A DNA stretch of 64,000 bases from contig NZ_MRWD01000017.1 of the NCBI RefSeq assembly GCF_002093625.1, forward strand, positions 25,669-89,668, in the 5' to 3' direction. This stretch comes from Rouxiella silvae. Its GTDB lineage: Bacteria; Pseudomonadota; Gammaproteobacteria; Enterobacterales; Enterobacteriaceae. Positions within the stretch are counted from its first letter, which is position 1, and each line of letters starts with the position of its first letter. Positions 8,552-17,871 of the stretch are shown piece by piece. The notes below the pieces were generated by a model. The model made no database searches. It was not told the origin of the DNA and saw only the letters and a program-made list of their open reading frames with translations. The position numbers and the translations under genes were made by a program.

Positions 8552-9032
8552 ATTACTGCGCGCGCAAATCGTCGCCCACAATCAATTTTTCCGTGAAAAC
8601 CCCGACCAATTAGAGGTCTACGTCAAAAAGGCGCAGGTGATTTCCACCGGCAGGCCGTCGCCGTCGTTCACCTACGTGTATGACCTCAACGTGTTGGCGA
8701 TGGATTACCCCGGCAATATTGATGACCTCACCCTCCCGATACTCGCCTGGGCGTATGTCCATCAGCCGGAGCTGCTGTTTAACCCGGCAAAACGTGAAGA
8801 CGGGATTGGCTTCGAGGCGGAGATCCTGAATAACGATACCGCCGATATCTTGTATGTCATCAAGGCCAGCGAATTGGTCATCGTGACTAAAGACCCTGAC
8901 GGCAAGGTGACGGTCACGCACCGCGACCAGCCGAGGCATTTTGAAGACGAGCCGGGCAGTCAGTGGTCGGAAATATTGGTCAAGGCCGCAGACGGCGATG
9001 AAATAACGCTGCCGGAGGGCCGTAATGTCTGA
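8538..9032 (+). CDS. R: P2-like tail completion protein gpR
   Basis: 164 residues, P2 gpR family (155). The start at 8538 is set by GGAGGGG just upstream and by the family N-terminus MLKAELLRAQIV; the open frame extends 90 bases further left through lysC. Typical features are the YVKKAQVISTG and LPILAWAYVHQPELL segments. It acts with gpS in tail completion and head joining. The stop overlaps the S start. Confidence 0.92.
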   Translation: MLKAELLRAQIVAHNQFFRENPDQLEVYVKKAQVISTGRPSPSFTYVYDLNVLAMDYPGNIDDLTLPILAWAYVHQPELLFNPAKREDGIGFEAEILNNDTADILYVIKASELVIVTKDPDGKVTVTHRDQPRHFEDEPGSQWSEILVKAADGDEITLPEGRNV

Positions 9033-9669
9033 GACCCCCTTATTTCATGAGCTTGACGCCCTTTTGCGTGACGTCGTGGGGGTGACAAAACCGACCACGC
9101 GCCGCGCCATGGCCCGCCGTATCGCAGGTGACCTTCGCCGTAGCCAGCAAAAGCGCATCGGCCAGCAGAAAAACCCCGACGGCACGGCCTTTGAAGCCCG
9201 CAAGAAAAAGACGCTGGGCACCCAGGGCGGGATCAGCTTTATACGTGACGGTGAAGTCAGACGCTTAAGGAACTGGCGTCACAGCAAGGGGCGCTACGGT
9301 GACAGAATGATCACCGGCTTTGATGAAGAAAAAGGCGGCATTCGCTCCTTTCTGCGCGCCGACATTGAGCGCTATCTGAGTATTGATTTAGCCAGGAAAA
9401 CAACAGCAAAAACGTCAAAGGATCCGATGTTTCGCAAGCTTCGCGCCGCGCGATTCCTGCGGGCTGACGCTTACCCGGATGCGGTCGTGGTGGGCTTTAA
9501 AGGGAGTGCGGCCAAGATTGCCCGCGTTCACCAGTATGGCCTGACTGACCAGGTCGCTCACCGTGCGAGCGCCAAGTATCCCGCCAGGCAGTTACTGGGC
9601 CTGACGGAGCAAGACATTGAGTCAATCGCTGACGCGGTATTCAGCGCATTAGAAGGCGCAACGCAATGA
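9025..9669 (+). CDS. S: P2-like tail completion protein gpS
   Basis: 214 residues, gpS family (P2 150, here longer). It shows the typical RRAMARRIAGDLRRSQQKRIGQQKNPDG basic segment (residues 28-55) and a C-terminal HQYGLTDQV...YPARQLLGL region. A middle insertion (about 70-130) accounts for the extra length. Overlaps R upstream and V downstream (ATGA). Confidence 0.91.
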   Translation: MSETPLFHELDALLRDVVGVTKPTTRRAMARRIAGDLRRSQQKRIGQQKNPDGTAFEARKKKTLGTQGGISFIRDGEVRRLRNWRHSKGRYGDRMITGFDEEKGGIRSFLRADIERYLSIDLARKTTAKTSKDPMFRKLRAARFLRADAYPDAVVVGFKGSAAKIARVHQYGLTDQVAHRASAKYPARQLLGLTEQDIESIADAVFSALEGATQ

Positions 9670-10220
9670 CAATCGCCGAGCTGTACAGATTACTGATGAA
9701 CCTGATCCGCGTCGGCACGGTCAGCGAGATTGACCCTGTGAAATACGTTGCACGGGTAAAGACGGGTGCAAATGAAACCGACTGGATACGTTGGGGCGCA
9801 CAGCGCGCGGGCGACGGCGTGACGTGGTGGGCACCTTCTGTGGGCGAACAGGTTGTGATCCTTTCGCCTGGCGGGGAGCTGGAAAACGCGTTTATTGCGT
9901 TCAGCCTGTACGTCAGCGATGCGCCCCCTCCTGATTCGGGCCTGACGTCACGCGTCACCACGTACCCGGACGGTGCCAGGGAAAGCTATGACCCAGCCAG
10001 CGGCATGCGCCGGTGCGAAGGCATTAAAGGCGCGCTGCTGTCGGCCAGCGGCACGCTCACCCTTGAACTGGCGCGCCTGATCATCAATGCCCCCGAGGTG
10101 GTGATTAATGGCGAAGTTATCCAGGGCGGTGGCGCGATGAGTTCGAACGGCATCGTTGTCGATGCGCATGGACATAAAGGAGTTCAGCAAGGCGGTAGCA
10201 TTTCAGGAGGGCCGGTATGA
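9666..10220 (+). CDS. V: P2-like baseplate spike gpV
   Basis: 184 residues, gpV family (P2 211): the trimeric baseplate spike that pierces the outer membrane. It has the OB-fold N-terminus typical of the family (WGAQRAGDGVTWWAPSVGEQVV), then a beta region. Near the C-terminus is a His-x-His pair (DAHGHKGVQQGG), comparable to the metal-binding tip of P2 gpV. I could not find an Ogr-type site before it, unlike the PV promoter of P2, so it may be read from the upstream operon. Confidence 0.92.
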   Translation: MTIAELYRLLMNLIRVGTVSEIDPVKYVARVKTGANETDWIRWGAQRAGDGVTWWAPSVGEQVVILSPGGELENAFIAFSLYVSDAPPPDSGLTSRVTTYPDGARESYDPASGMRRCEGIKGALLSASGTLTLELARLIINAPEVVINGEVIQGGGAMSSNGIVVDAHGHKGVQQGGSISGGPV

Positions 10221-10573
10221 CCAGTAACTGGGAAGGCATGAACAGCACAACCGGCAAAGCTTGCGAGGATGAAGCGCATCTGCGGCAGTCGATTGCCGAC
10301 ATTCTCATGACGCCCCTGGGAAGCCGTGTTATGCGCAGGGAATACGGCTCTGCCATACCGTCACTGATTGACGAGCCAGACAATGACGTTACGCGCCTGC
10401 GGCTGATATCCGCCGCAGTGATCGCCCTTTGGCGATGGGAGCCGCGGATCACGCCTTCTTCAGTGAGCTTTGCACGCAGTGAACAAGGCGCGCTCACCAT
10501 GGCAATCACCTCACAGCGCAGCGACACGTTACGCGCTGTCACGACCGATATCACGCTAACGGGAGGCGTATGA
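10217..10573 (+). CDS. W: P2-like baseplate wedge gpW
   Basis: 118 residues, gpW/T4 gp25-like family. Typical MTPLGSRVMRREYGSAIPSLID motif (31-53). Overlaps V and J by four bases each (ATGA pattern), indicating coupled translation of the baseplate genes. Confidence 0.92.
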   Translation: MTSNWEGMNSTTGKACEDEAHLRQSIADILMTPLGSRVMRREYGSAIPSLIDEPDNDVTRLRLISAAVIALWRWEPRITPSSVSFARSEQGALTMAITSQRSDTLRAVTTDITLTGGV

Positions 10574-11481
10574 GCACAGTTATCGATTTATCCCAGCTGC
10601 CCGCGCCGGACGTGGTGGAAACGCTCGACTACGAGACCCTTTTCGCCGAGCGCAAGGCAAGACTTATTTCCCTCTATCCGGTTGAGGAGCAGGAGGTGAT
10701 TGCGCGCACGCTGTCGCTTGAGTCTGAGCCGTTGGTGAAGCTGTTGCAGGAGAATGCCTATCGTGAACTGCTTTTACGCCAGCGCGTGAATGAAGCCGCA
10801 CAGGCGGTCATGGTGGCCTATGCCCGCGCCAATGACCTTGACCAACTGGGCGCTAACAATAACGTGCAGCGCCGGGTCATCACACCCGCCGATGCTAATG
10901 CCGTGCCGCCGGTCGCCGCCGAGATGGAAAGTGACGCCGATTTGCGCCAGCGCATCCCGGCAGCCTTTGAAGGCATGAGCGTAGCCGGACCTACGGGCGC
11001 TTACGAATACCATGCCCTGAGCGCCAGCGGCCAGGTTGCCGATGCGTCCGCAACCAGTCCCGCCCCGGCTGAGGTGGTGGTAACCATCCTGTCACGCGAG
11101 GGTAACGGCACCGCCTCCCCTGAGCTGTTAGCCACGGTCAGTGCCGTACTCAATGACGAAGACATGCGCCCCGTGGGCGACCGCGTCACGGTGCAGTCAG
11201 CACAGATTGTGAATTACCAGATTGAGGCGAAGGTTTTCGTTTACCCAGGGCCAGCGATTGAGCCGATTTTAGCGGATGCAAAAGCGCGCCTGGTCGCCTA
11301 CATCAACGAGATGCGCCGCCTCGGGCGCGATATTCGCCATTCAGCGATTTATGCCGCGCTGACTGCCCAGGGCGTGCAGCACGTCGAGCTGACCTCCCCG
11401 CCTGCCGACGTGGTGCTGGATAAGACCCAGGCGGCGAATTGTACCGCTTACACCATTACGTCAGGCGGCTCGGATGAATAG
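10570..11481 (+). CDS. J: P2-like baseplate assembly protein gpJ
   Basis: 303 residues, equal to P2 gpJ (302), of the baseplate J-like family. Recognisable are VVETLDYETLFAERKARLISLYP near the start, SDADLRQRIPAAFEGMSVAGPTG around residue 120 and the C-terminal GRDIRHSAIYAALTAQGV. Forms the outer baseplate ring with W and I. The stop overlaps the I start. Confidence 0.94.
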   Translation: MSTVIDLSQLPAPDVVETLDYETLFAERKARLISLYPVEEQEVIARTLSLESEPLVKLLQENAYRELLLRQRVNEAAQAVMVAYARANDLDQLGANNNVQRRVITPADANAVPPVAAEMESDADLRQRIPAAFEGMSVAGPTGAYEYHALSASGQVADASATSPAPAEVVVTILSREGNGTASPELLATVSAVLNDEDMRPVGDRVTVQSAQIVNYQIEAKVFVYPGPAIEPILADAKARLVAYINEMRRLGRDIRHSAIYAALTAQGVQHVELTSPPADVVLDKTQAANCTAYTITSGGSDE

Positions 11482-12079
11482 CCTGCTGCCGCCTAATGCA
11501 ACGCCGCTTGAGCGCCGCGCTGCCGAGGCGTGCGCAGGCGTCAGCAATCTGGCCGTGCCGCTGCGCGACCTGTGGAACCCGGACACTTGTCCGGTGAATT
11601 TCCTGCCCTATCTGGCGTGGGCCTTTTCCGTTGACCGCTGGGAGGAAAAGTGGACGGCGGCGCAGAAGCGCCAGGCGGTAAAAGACGCGTTCTTTATTCA
11701 CCGCCGCAAGGGCACGGTAGCGGCCATACGCCGCGTGATTGAAAGCCTCGGCTACTCAATGACCATTCAGGAATGGTGGCAGGTCGCCGACCCCGCAGGC
11801 ACGTTTCGCCTGACGGTTGACGTCAACGAGATAGGCATTACCGCCGAGATGGTGAGCGAGCTGGAGCGACTCATTGCGGATGCAAAACCGGTCAGCCGCC
11901 ATATTGCCCAGCTTTCAATCGCGGTGAAGGTCTTGGGCGTGGTCAGTATCGGCACGGCACTCTTTGACGGCGACATACTCACGGTTTACCCGCCTGGCTA
12001 TCAGCCGGATGACAGTATTTTTTATGACGGGATCGCCTATCACGACGGCAATTGCACGTTTTCGGAGAAAGTGGAATGA
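11474..12079 (+). CDS. I: P2-like tail protein gpI
   Basis: 201 residues, gpI family (P2 176). The hallmark CPVNFLPYLAWAFSVDRW is at about 38-55, followed by RKGTVAAIRRVIESLGY. It connects the baseplate to the receptor-binding proteins. The last codons overlap the tailspike ATG (ATGA at 12076). Confidence 0.93.
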   Translation: MNSLLPPNATPLERRAAEACAGVSNLAVPLRDLWNPDTCPVNFLPYLAWAFSVDRWEEKWTAAQKRQAVKDAFFIHRRKGTVAAIRRVIESLGYSMTIQEWWQVADPAGTFRLTVDVNEIGITAEMVSELERLIADAKPVSRHIAQLSIAVKVLGVVSIGTALFDGDILTVYPPGYQPDDSIFYDGIAYHDGNCTFSEKVE

Positions 12080-14439
12080 CAAATATTACAGAAATGGCGT
12101 CGTGGGATGAGCGTATCCACCAAATTCAGCGCGCCGAGGCCGTATTGGGTGGGCGTGATGGGGCGGTGAATATCCAGGCGTCGCAGCTGGCGAACCGCAC
12201 GCAGTATTTAAAACAGTCCTTGCAAGCTATCCCCGACTATCGGGAGTTTACCTTTTACACCACGACATCCGACCCGGACGGGACGCGCGCCGGTCTGGCC
12301 GCCACGCAGCCAGGGCAAACGTTTCGCGTCGGCCAGGGCGTCAACGCTGATATTGGGTTTAAATACTATTCCAATGTTGCTGGCACCGCCTTCGCCATTG
12401 CCTCCTTTGCTGGAAAAACCGCCTATGACCGGCAAATACAGCAGGAAGATGCAGACTGGCGCTTACAAATGCAGTCACAGCAACGCGTTGCTGATACACA
12501 GCGCAAACAGGAGGACGCAGACTGGCGTATCCAGCATGAGTCCCAGCGCCTGGCTGCCGCTGCCGCGCTTCAACAGCAGGCACTGGCTTATTATTCGATG
12601 GTCCAGGCGTCGGGCTATCAGGTGGCGGGTATTTACGCCGCCGGTCTGGAAATCAAGGACTATAACCGCGTCGTTGTTGTTGCGGGCGTAGTCTATAAGC
12701 CGTTGCCCACTACCCCGATGCCTTATGTTTTGACGGGCACGCCGTCAACCGATTTGCCGAAGTTTTACGCCATCGGTGACGGCCAGCTTAAAACGCAAAT
12801 GGCGCAAAATACTGGCCTGAGCCTGCTGGGGCATTTCACCGGCGGGAACGCCGCCCAGGCTTTAACCTATGTAACGCCTGAGTTGTTTGGCGCGGGAAAA
12901 ACGGGAGACGATACGGGGGCGATCCAGAATGCGATTGATTTTGCGATAGCCAACAAGATTTCGACCGTAGTGGGCTGCAATTCCTACAACATCAGCAACA
13001 CGTTATTAATTGCGGGTGCCGGTGTGCAGGGGGTGAACGTCCGGCTGATGCAGCTCAAGGTCATGGATACTTTTATCTCGCCGAAGGATAAAGACGGCAA
13101 GGTTGAAGACATCGGATTGTGGAACGCCCCGCCCACCGTGCGTATCGGTGACAACGCCTCCAATATGGCCAACATCAATCTTCATATCGATTACATCGAC
13201 GGCAACAACCGCGCCGATGGGGTCGCCAACTTCGGTTTTGGCTACTCGCTGTCGCATATTCATATTGGCTATGCGGTGAATTGCATCAAGGTCGTCGCCT
13301 CGGGTAAGCATCTTTGGCCCAACGCCTCCATTCGGTTCACCGGCTTTTACTGGGTCAATAACTGGATCGGCATGGTCGTGGAAAACTCCACCTCCGGCAC
13401 CTCGCCCATTGTTGAAGGGTGGAAGATTGAGATCTGCTTTATGGCTGCCAACAGATACGGCGGCATCTGGATGAAAAAATCAGGCCATTATGCGCAGATA
13501 CGGGGAGACCTTGATTTTAACGGGCGCTGGCTTTCGGTAGGCCGCCTGTCGGCAGAAACCAATCTGGGGACGATGGACAACATCAAAGGCCTGCGCATCA
13601 CCAATGGCACCACGCAGTCAGAATTCCTGTTCCGTTACACCCACCAGGGCCGCATTTACGTGGTGCTGGCCGAAGGCCGTAATGTCTCCATCGGCGAGAG
13701 CACTGGCAGCAGCTATAAAGCCGGTGATGTCCTGACCTGCACAACGATGCCTGACGTAAAGTTGGTTATCGATGGCGTCAGCGTCTGCGCGGACAATCCT
13801 TCGGGCACGAACTTCTTTGACATCCTTCATGACTTTGACGGCCAGCCCTTCTCCGCCATGACCATTGATTGCGGTTACCTGTCGGTAATTATCGGCAGCA
13901 TGCTGCATACCAATGACATTCGATTCCATAACTCGTTTAACCGTATTTCAAGCTCCACGAATGGCCTTGCGGTCGGTAACTCGGGTGAGGTGATGTCGCT
14001 GCATAATCTGGCGCATTCCGATGCCCCGTTCTTCAACCTGAGCAGCAAGTGGGTCAACTTCGACCGCAAGTTTTACATGAAGGAGCGTAAGTACACCGGC
14101 AGCGAGGTACTGGCGACGGTGGCGAGTAGCGATAGCAAATATCTTGACGCGCTGGCCGTTCATGACCTGGGTACGGACAAGACCGTCGACGAGGGCAGCA
14201 AATACCGCGTAGAAATCGTCACCAATTATCAGGGCTGCGGCGCATCCTTTGATATTTGGCTCAAGGGGGAAGGTAACGTCATAGTGACAAAACGCACCAT
14301 GCTTAACCGCGCGTTTAAATTCCGCTGGGTAGAGATGATAGGTGCCGACGGGGTAACGCCGGTAGGCGCTACGCTCCAGCTTCGCCAGCAGGCGCAGCCG
14401 AGTATCAACTTTTTAATTAATATCGTGAGGGTAAACTGA
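12076..14439 (+). CDS. Tailspike-like receptor protein, probable beta-helix
   Basis: 787 residues from ATG at 12076, which overlaps the gpI stop. The N-terminus (WDERIHQIQRAEAVLGG) is a short particle-binding part. At about 130-175 the phrase QQEDADWR-L/I-Q appears twice in a charged helical neck. From about 280 (TPELFGAGKTGDDTGAIQNAIDFA) it has the signature that opens pectate-lyase-type beta-helix tailspikes, followed by Asn/Gly-rich coils. I infer a trimeric spike that binds, and may cut, surface polysaccharide. It is not P2 gpH; that homologue comes later. No enzymatic residues can be assigned. Confidence 0.8.
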   Translation: MTNITEMASWDERIHQIQRAEAVLGGRDGAVNIQASQLANRTQYLKQSLQAIPDYREFTFYTTTSDPDGTRAGLAATQPGQTFRVGQGVNADIGFKYYSNVAGTAFAIASFAGKTAYDRQIQQEDADWRLQMQSQQRVADTQRKQEDADWRIQHESQRLAAAAALQQQALAYYSMVQASGYQVAGIYAAGLEIKDYNRVVVVAGVVYKPLPTTPMPYVLTGTPSTDLPKFYAIGDGQLKTQMAQNTGLSLLGHFTGGNAAQALTYVTPELFGAGKTGDDTGAIQNAIDFAIANKISTVVGCNSYNISNTLLIAGAGVQGVNVRLMQLKVMDTFISPKDKDGKVEDIGLWNAPPTVRIGDNASNMANINLHIDYIDGNNRADGVANFGFGYSLSHIHIGYAVNCIKVVASGKHLWPNASIRFTGFYWVNNWIGMVVENSTSGTSPIVEGWKIEICFMAANRYGGIWMKKSGHYAQIRGDLDFNGRWLSVGRLSAETNLGTMDNIKGLRITNGTTQSEFLFRYTHQGRIYVVLAEGRNVSIGESTGSSYKAGDVLTCTTMPDVKLVIDGVSVCADNPSGTNFFDILHDFDGQPFSAMTIDCGYLSVIIGSMLHTNDIRFHNSFNRISSSTNGLAVGNSGEVMSLHNLAHSDAPFFNLSSKWVNFDRKFYMKERKYTGSEVLATVASSDSKYLDALAVHDLGTDKTVDEGSKYRVEIVTNYQGCGASFDIWLKGEGNVIVTKRTMLNRAFKFRWVEMIGADGVTPVGATLQLRQQAQPSINFLINIVRVN

Positions 14440-14855
14440 TGGCCGAACCGAGAGTTTTATACGACTCAGAGAACACCTACGAGCCAGTAGATAACGTGTC
14501 GGTGATTGTTGAGGGTGACCAGGGCGAGGTGCTTTCTATCTCATCACTGATGCAAAAATCCATGCGGACTTATGACCCCTCAATACTCCGTGAATTATAC
14601 GGCATTGCGAGCAAGGTTCATGAGCAGGCGGGCGAGATAGCGCTGGGGTCTATCGACCTGGTCAATATTAATGACCTGCCACTTAATGACCCAACCATCA
14701 GCGATGCAAAGGTGCTGACGATGATTGCGAATCATGCGGAAGCCATTAACCGCATTAGCATCGTCACGAACATTCTCATTCGCCAGCTCAACACCTACTT
14801 TGCCTATGCTCACAACGAGAAGGCAGTCATCCCATATACCGCCCCGAAAACTTAG
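14439..14855 (+). CDS. Hypothetical protein after the tailspike
   Basis: 138 residues, start overlapping the tailspike stop (TGATG). Not recognised. It is acidic and mostly helical, with a conserved-looking middle (NINDLPLNDPTISDAKVLTMI). The place is that of P2 tail-fibre assembly gene G, but the sequence is not like gpG. A spike-associated chaperone or adaptor is possible, inferred from position only. Confidence 0.75.
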   Translation: MAEPRVLYDSENTYEPVDNVSVIVEGDQGEVLSISSLMQKSMRTYDPSILRELYGIASKVHEQAGEIALGSIDLVNINDLPLNDPTISDAKVLTMIANHAEAINRISIVTNILIRQLNTYFAYAHNEKAVIPYTAPKT

Positions 14856-14863
14856 GAGTCATT

Positions 14864-15244
<381 letters not shown>

Positions 15245-15302
15245 GTGTACGTGACGCATAAATTACGGGCTTAGGCAGGGCGAATAAAAAAAGAAGGTAA
15301 GC

Positions 15303-16394
15303 ATGAGTGACAAACGATTTAACGCCGCGCTGACGCCAGCCGGAGAGCAAGCCATTTCACAGGCCGTAGTCAGCGGTTCACCGGCGGCCTTTGCCTTCAT
15401 GGCTGTGGGGGACGGGGGCGGAAGCGTGCCGGTTATTGGCGCTGCGCCGGTCGGCTTGAAAAAGGAAGTCTATCGCGGCCAGCTCAACAGCATCACCCTG
15501 GCAGACAACAATAAAAACATCGTCCAGGCCGAGCTGATTATTCCTCCGCAGGTCGGCGGCTTCACTATCCGGGAAGCGGCGATTTTTGATAACGCAGGCG
15601 TGTGCCTTGCGGTTGCAAGCGTGCCGGAAACTTACAAGCCGCTGCTTTCCGAAGGGGCCGGACGTTACCAAGTGATCCGCATTTGGCTGGCGGTCAGCAA
15701 CGCGGCCAGCGTTCAACTGTCTGCTGACCCGTCCGTTATCGTCGCCACCGCCGTCGAACTGAAAAAAGCCAAGGATGCGGCACAGGACTACACCGACGCC
15801 GTGGCGGATACAGTGACCGAGAGCTTAAAGGAAGCCATTGCACAGGCGGTAAAAACCGCGAATCGTGAGGTGTGGGAAGACGATAACCCCGTCGGTACGG
15901 TGCGATTATTTCAGCAAAAGATTGACCCGAACGTTAAATGGCCGTGGTCAACTTGGGTTTACCTGGGCGAAAACAAAACGCTTCGCCTAGGAAAACAAGA
16001 CGGCAGTGACGCAATGACCACGGGCGGCGCGGACAGCGTCAAGCTCACGAAAGATAATTTGCCGAATGTGCAGATTGACGTTGCAGGAACCGCCGCCGAC
16101 ACCGACCTCGGCACCTTGCAAACGACCCCTGGGGGAAAGCATGGCCATGCGGGCAAGTTTCAGCCGAGTAATACCTCACTGGACGGTGGCGAATCCAATC
16201 GACGCAGTTGGGCGTCAGATTATAGCGTGAACAGCGAGGCATTGATTCAGGAGGCGGAGGACCATGCGCACCAGGTAGTTATCCCACCGCACGGCCACCC
16301 GGTCAGCGGCAAAACGTCCGCACTCGGTAACGGCAGTAGCATTGATATCACTAACAGCTTTATCAAATTAATGGGCTGGTATCGAAGTGCCTGA
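15303..16394 (+). CDS. H: gpH-like short tail fibre with collar domain
   Basis: 363 residues. The first 160 match the P2 gpH baseplate-binding domain (FAFMAVGDGGGSVPV, then PPQVGGFTIREAAIFD, then YKPLLSEGAGRYQ). A short helical neck follows (160-200). The C-terminal half has HGHAGKF and HAHQVVIPPHGHP metal-binding-type His-x-His pairs and ends SSIDITNSFIKLMGWYRSA, as in collar-type short fibres. It lacks the long repetitive shaft of P2 H (669 residues). With the separate tailspike upstream, this phage appears to carry two receptor-binding proteins. Confidence 0.88.
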   Translation: MSDKRFNAALTPAGEQAISQAVVSGSPAAFAFMAVGDGGGSVPVIGAAPVGLKKEVYRGQLNSITLADNNKNIVQAELIIPPQVGGFTIREAAIFDNAGVCLAVASVPETYKPLLSEGAGRYQVIRIWLAVSNAASVQLSADPSVIVATAVELKKAKDAAQDYTDAVADTVTESLKEAIAQAVKTANREVWEDDNPVGTVRLFQQKIDPNVKWPWSTWVYLGENKTLRLGKQDGSDAMTTGGADSVKLTKDNLPNVQIDVAGTAADTDLGTLQTTPGGKHGHAGKFQPSNTSLDGGESNRRSWASDYSVNSEALIQEAEDHAHQVVIPPHGHPVSGKTSALGNGSSIDITNSFIKLMGWYRSA

Positions 16395-16506
16395 TTGATG
16401 TGGGAAAGCAAGTTAGTTGTAAACAAAGATGCCTTGAGAAAAGCTTGCTGAAACAAAAGTCTTGGCAGGGAAAAGGCATGATTGTCCGGCTGCTATGAGC
16501 GAAGAG

Positions 16507-16537
16507 CGGACGCCCGCATAGCGTAAACAGGCGTCCG
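16507..16537 (+). terminator. Hairpin between fibre and arsC
   Basis: CGGACGCC (16507-16514) pairs perfectly with GGCGTCCG (16530-16537), followed by ATATTTT on the plus strand. Likely ends the tail-fibre transcript. It also lies just past the arsC stop, but without a T-run on that strand. Confidence 0.5.
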
Positions 16538-16556
16538 ATATTTTGAAGTGGGCAGA

Positions 16557-16982
16557 TTACTTAACCCGCTTCCCCGTTTCGTCAATCACCTTCTCTCCAT
16601 CCTCTTTGGTAAACGCTCCTTTCTGACCTTCCGGTAGAATATCCAACACTATTTCTGAAGGGCGGCAAAGACGAGTGCCAAGCGGCGTAACGACTACCGG
16701 CCGATTAATCAGGATCGGATGTTGAAGCATGAAATCAATCAACTCCTCATCACTAAATTTCTCTTCATCAAGACCCAAGTGTTCATAAGGCTCAACATTC
16801 TTACGCAGTAATGCACGCACCGTAATTCCCATATCTGAAATAAGTTTAATCAGCTCATCACGGGTCGGTGGCGTATCGAGATAATAAATTATCGTCGGTT
16901 CGTTGCCGCTGTTACGGATCATCTCCAGCGTGTTGCGTGAAGTGCCGCAGGCAGGGTTGTGATAGATGGTAATGTTGCTCAT
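16557..16982 (-). CDS. arsC: Glutaredoxin-type arsenate reductase ArsC
   Basis: 141 residues, the R773/E. coli ArsC family (141). It reduces arsenate to arsenite with glutathione and glutaredoxin. Catalytic Cys12 is in HNPACGTSRN, and the anion-binding arginines Arg60, Arg94 and Arg107 are all at the classical numbers. Last gene of the leftward arsR-arsB-arsC unit. The gene is intact, but the pump gene before it is deleted, so its arsenite product would need another exporter. Confidence 0.97.
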   Translation of the reverse strand: MSNITIYHNPACGTSRNTLEMIRNSGNEPTIIYYLDTPPTRDELIKLISDMGITVRALLRKNVEPYEHLGLDEEKFSDEELIDFMLQHPILINRPVVVTPLGTRLCRPSEIVLDILPEGQKGAFTKEDGEKVIDETGKRVK

Positions 16983-16994
16983 ATCTGTATCTCA

Positions 16995-17421
16995 TTACAA
17001 AGTGATGGAGAGCCGCAACGCCAGCGCGGCCAGAGTGACAAACAGCACGGGCAGAGTCATGATAATGCCGGTACGGAAGTAATATCCCCAGGTAATCGTT
17101 ATATTTCTCTGGGCAAGCACATGCAGCCAAAGCAGGGTTGCCAGACTGCCAATCGGGGTGATTTTCGGGCCTAAATCGCAGCCAATCACGTTGGCATAAA
17201 TCATTGCCTCTTTGACGACGCCAGTCGTCGTACTCCCGTCAATCGACAGCGCGCCAATCAGCACCGTCGGCATATTGTTCATCACCGACGACAGGAACGC
17301 GGTCAGGAAGCCGGTGCCGAACGTTGCTGCCCATACTCGCGCTCCAGCCAATACTCAGGCCTCTGGGTTGCCAGATCACCAGTACCAGCGTCAGTAAAAA
17401 TATACTCCCTGCCAAAAGCAT
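16995..17421 (-). pseudogene. arsB: arsB arsenite efflux pump with large internal deletion
   Basis: The start ([20 protein letters not shown], from 17421) and the whole C-terminal part (from about [13 protein letters not shown] to LRLSITL, ending 16995) of ArsB are present, but in different frames. About 290 of 429 codons are missing between GWSA and WAAT. The junction lies near 17330-17345. With a deletion of roughly 860 bases plus a frameshift, no functional 12-helix pump can be made. The flanks are not decayed, so the event is probably recent. Confidence 0.93.
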
Positions 17422-17465
17422 ATCAGACTCCGTTACATATGATTATGTAAATGTGTTTTTCTTTC

Positions 17466-17786
17466 TCAGCAGAAGATGCAGGCTGATTTATCCAGCCATT
17501 CACGCACATCCTCACGCATACACTGCCAGGACGTCGTGATTGTCTCAGCTGCCCATGCCGGTATGTGGGGTGACAGACGATAGTGGATCCATTTGCCTTC
17601 ACGACGGTCCAGAACCAGCCCAGCCTCGCGAAGGATAGCCATATGTCGTGAGATTTTGGGTTGCGATTCGGAAATGGCCGCGCAGATATCGCAGACGCAC
17701 AGTTCTCCTGACTCCCGGAGAAGCATGACGATGGCGAGCCGTGTTTCATCCGACAGGATTTTGAAAAGCTGAACAGGTTGTAGCAT
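17466..17786 (-). CDS. arsR: ArsR arsenite-responsive repressor
   Basis: 106 residues, ArsR/SmtB winged-helix repressor. The metalloid-binding ELCVCDIC motif carries Cys30, Cys32 and Cys35, equivalent to Cys32/34/37 of R773 ArsR. The recognition helix segment SQPKISRHMAILREAGLV follows. It starts the leftward ars unit and is divergent from arsH; the candidate operator lies between them. Confidence 0.96.
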   Translation of the reverse strand: MLQPVQLFKILSDETRLAIVMLLRESGELCVCDICAAISESQPKISRHMAILREAGLVLDRREGKWIHYRLSPHIPAWAAETITTSWQCMREDVREWLDKSACIFC

Positions 17787-17812
17787 TTTTCACTCCGTTC
17801 CCTTTAGAATAT

Positions 17813-17840
17813 ACATATGTTAACTCATATGTGTTAACAT
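17813..17840. promoter_or_regulatory. Candidate ArsR operator between arsR and arsH
   Basis: Two near-repeats, CATATGTTAAC (17814-17824) and CATATGTGTTAAC (17826-17838), built from palindromic CATATG and GTTAAC cores, sit in the short arsR/arsH divergent gap. Position and AT-rich dyad character fit an ArsR operator acting on both genes. Binding is inferred. Confidence 0.55.
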
Positions 17841-17871
17841 TAAAATCATCAGCTCTCTCCGGAGGAGAAAA

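Noticed and set aside
9540..9666. Expected Ogr site (PV) before gene V
   Set aside because: I searched for TGT-N12-ACA and found none, so no promoter is claimed there.
14439..14855. Calling this gene tail-fibre assembly protein gpG
   Set aside because: Only the position agrees; the sequence has none of the gpG/Tfa features that I know.
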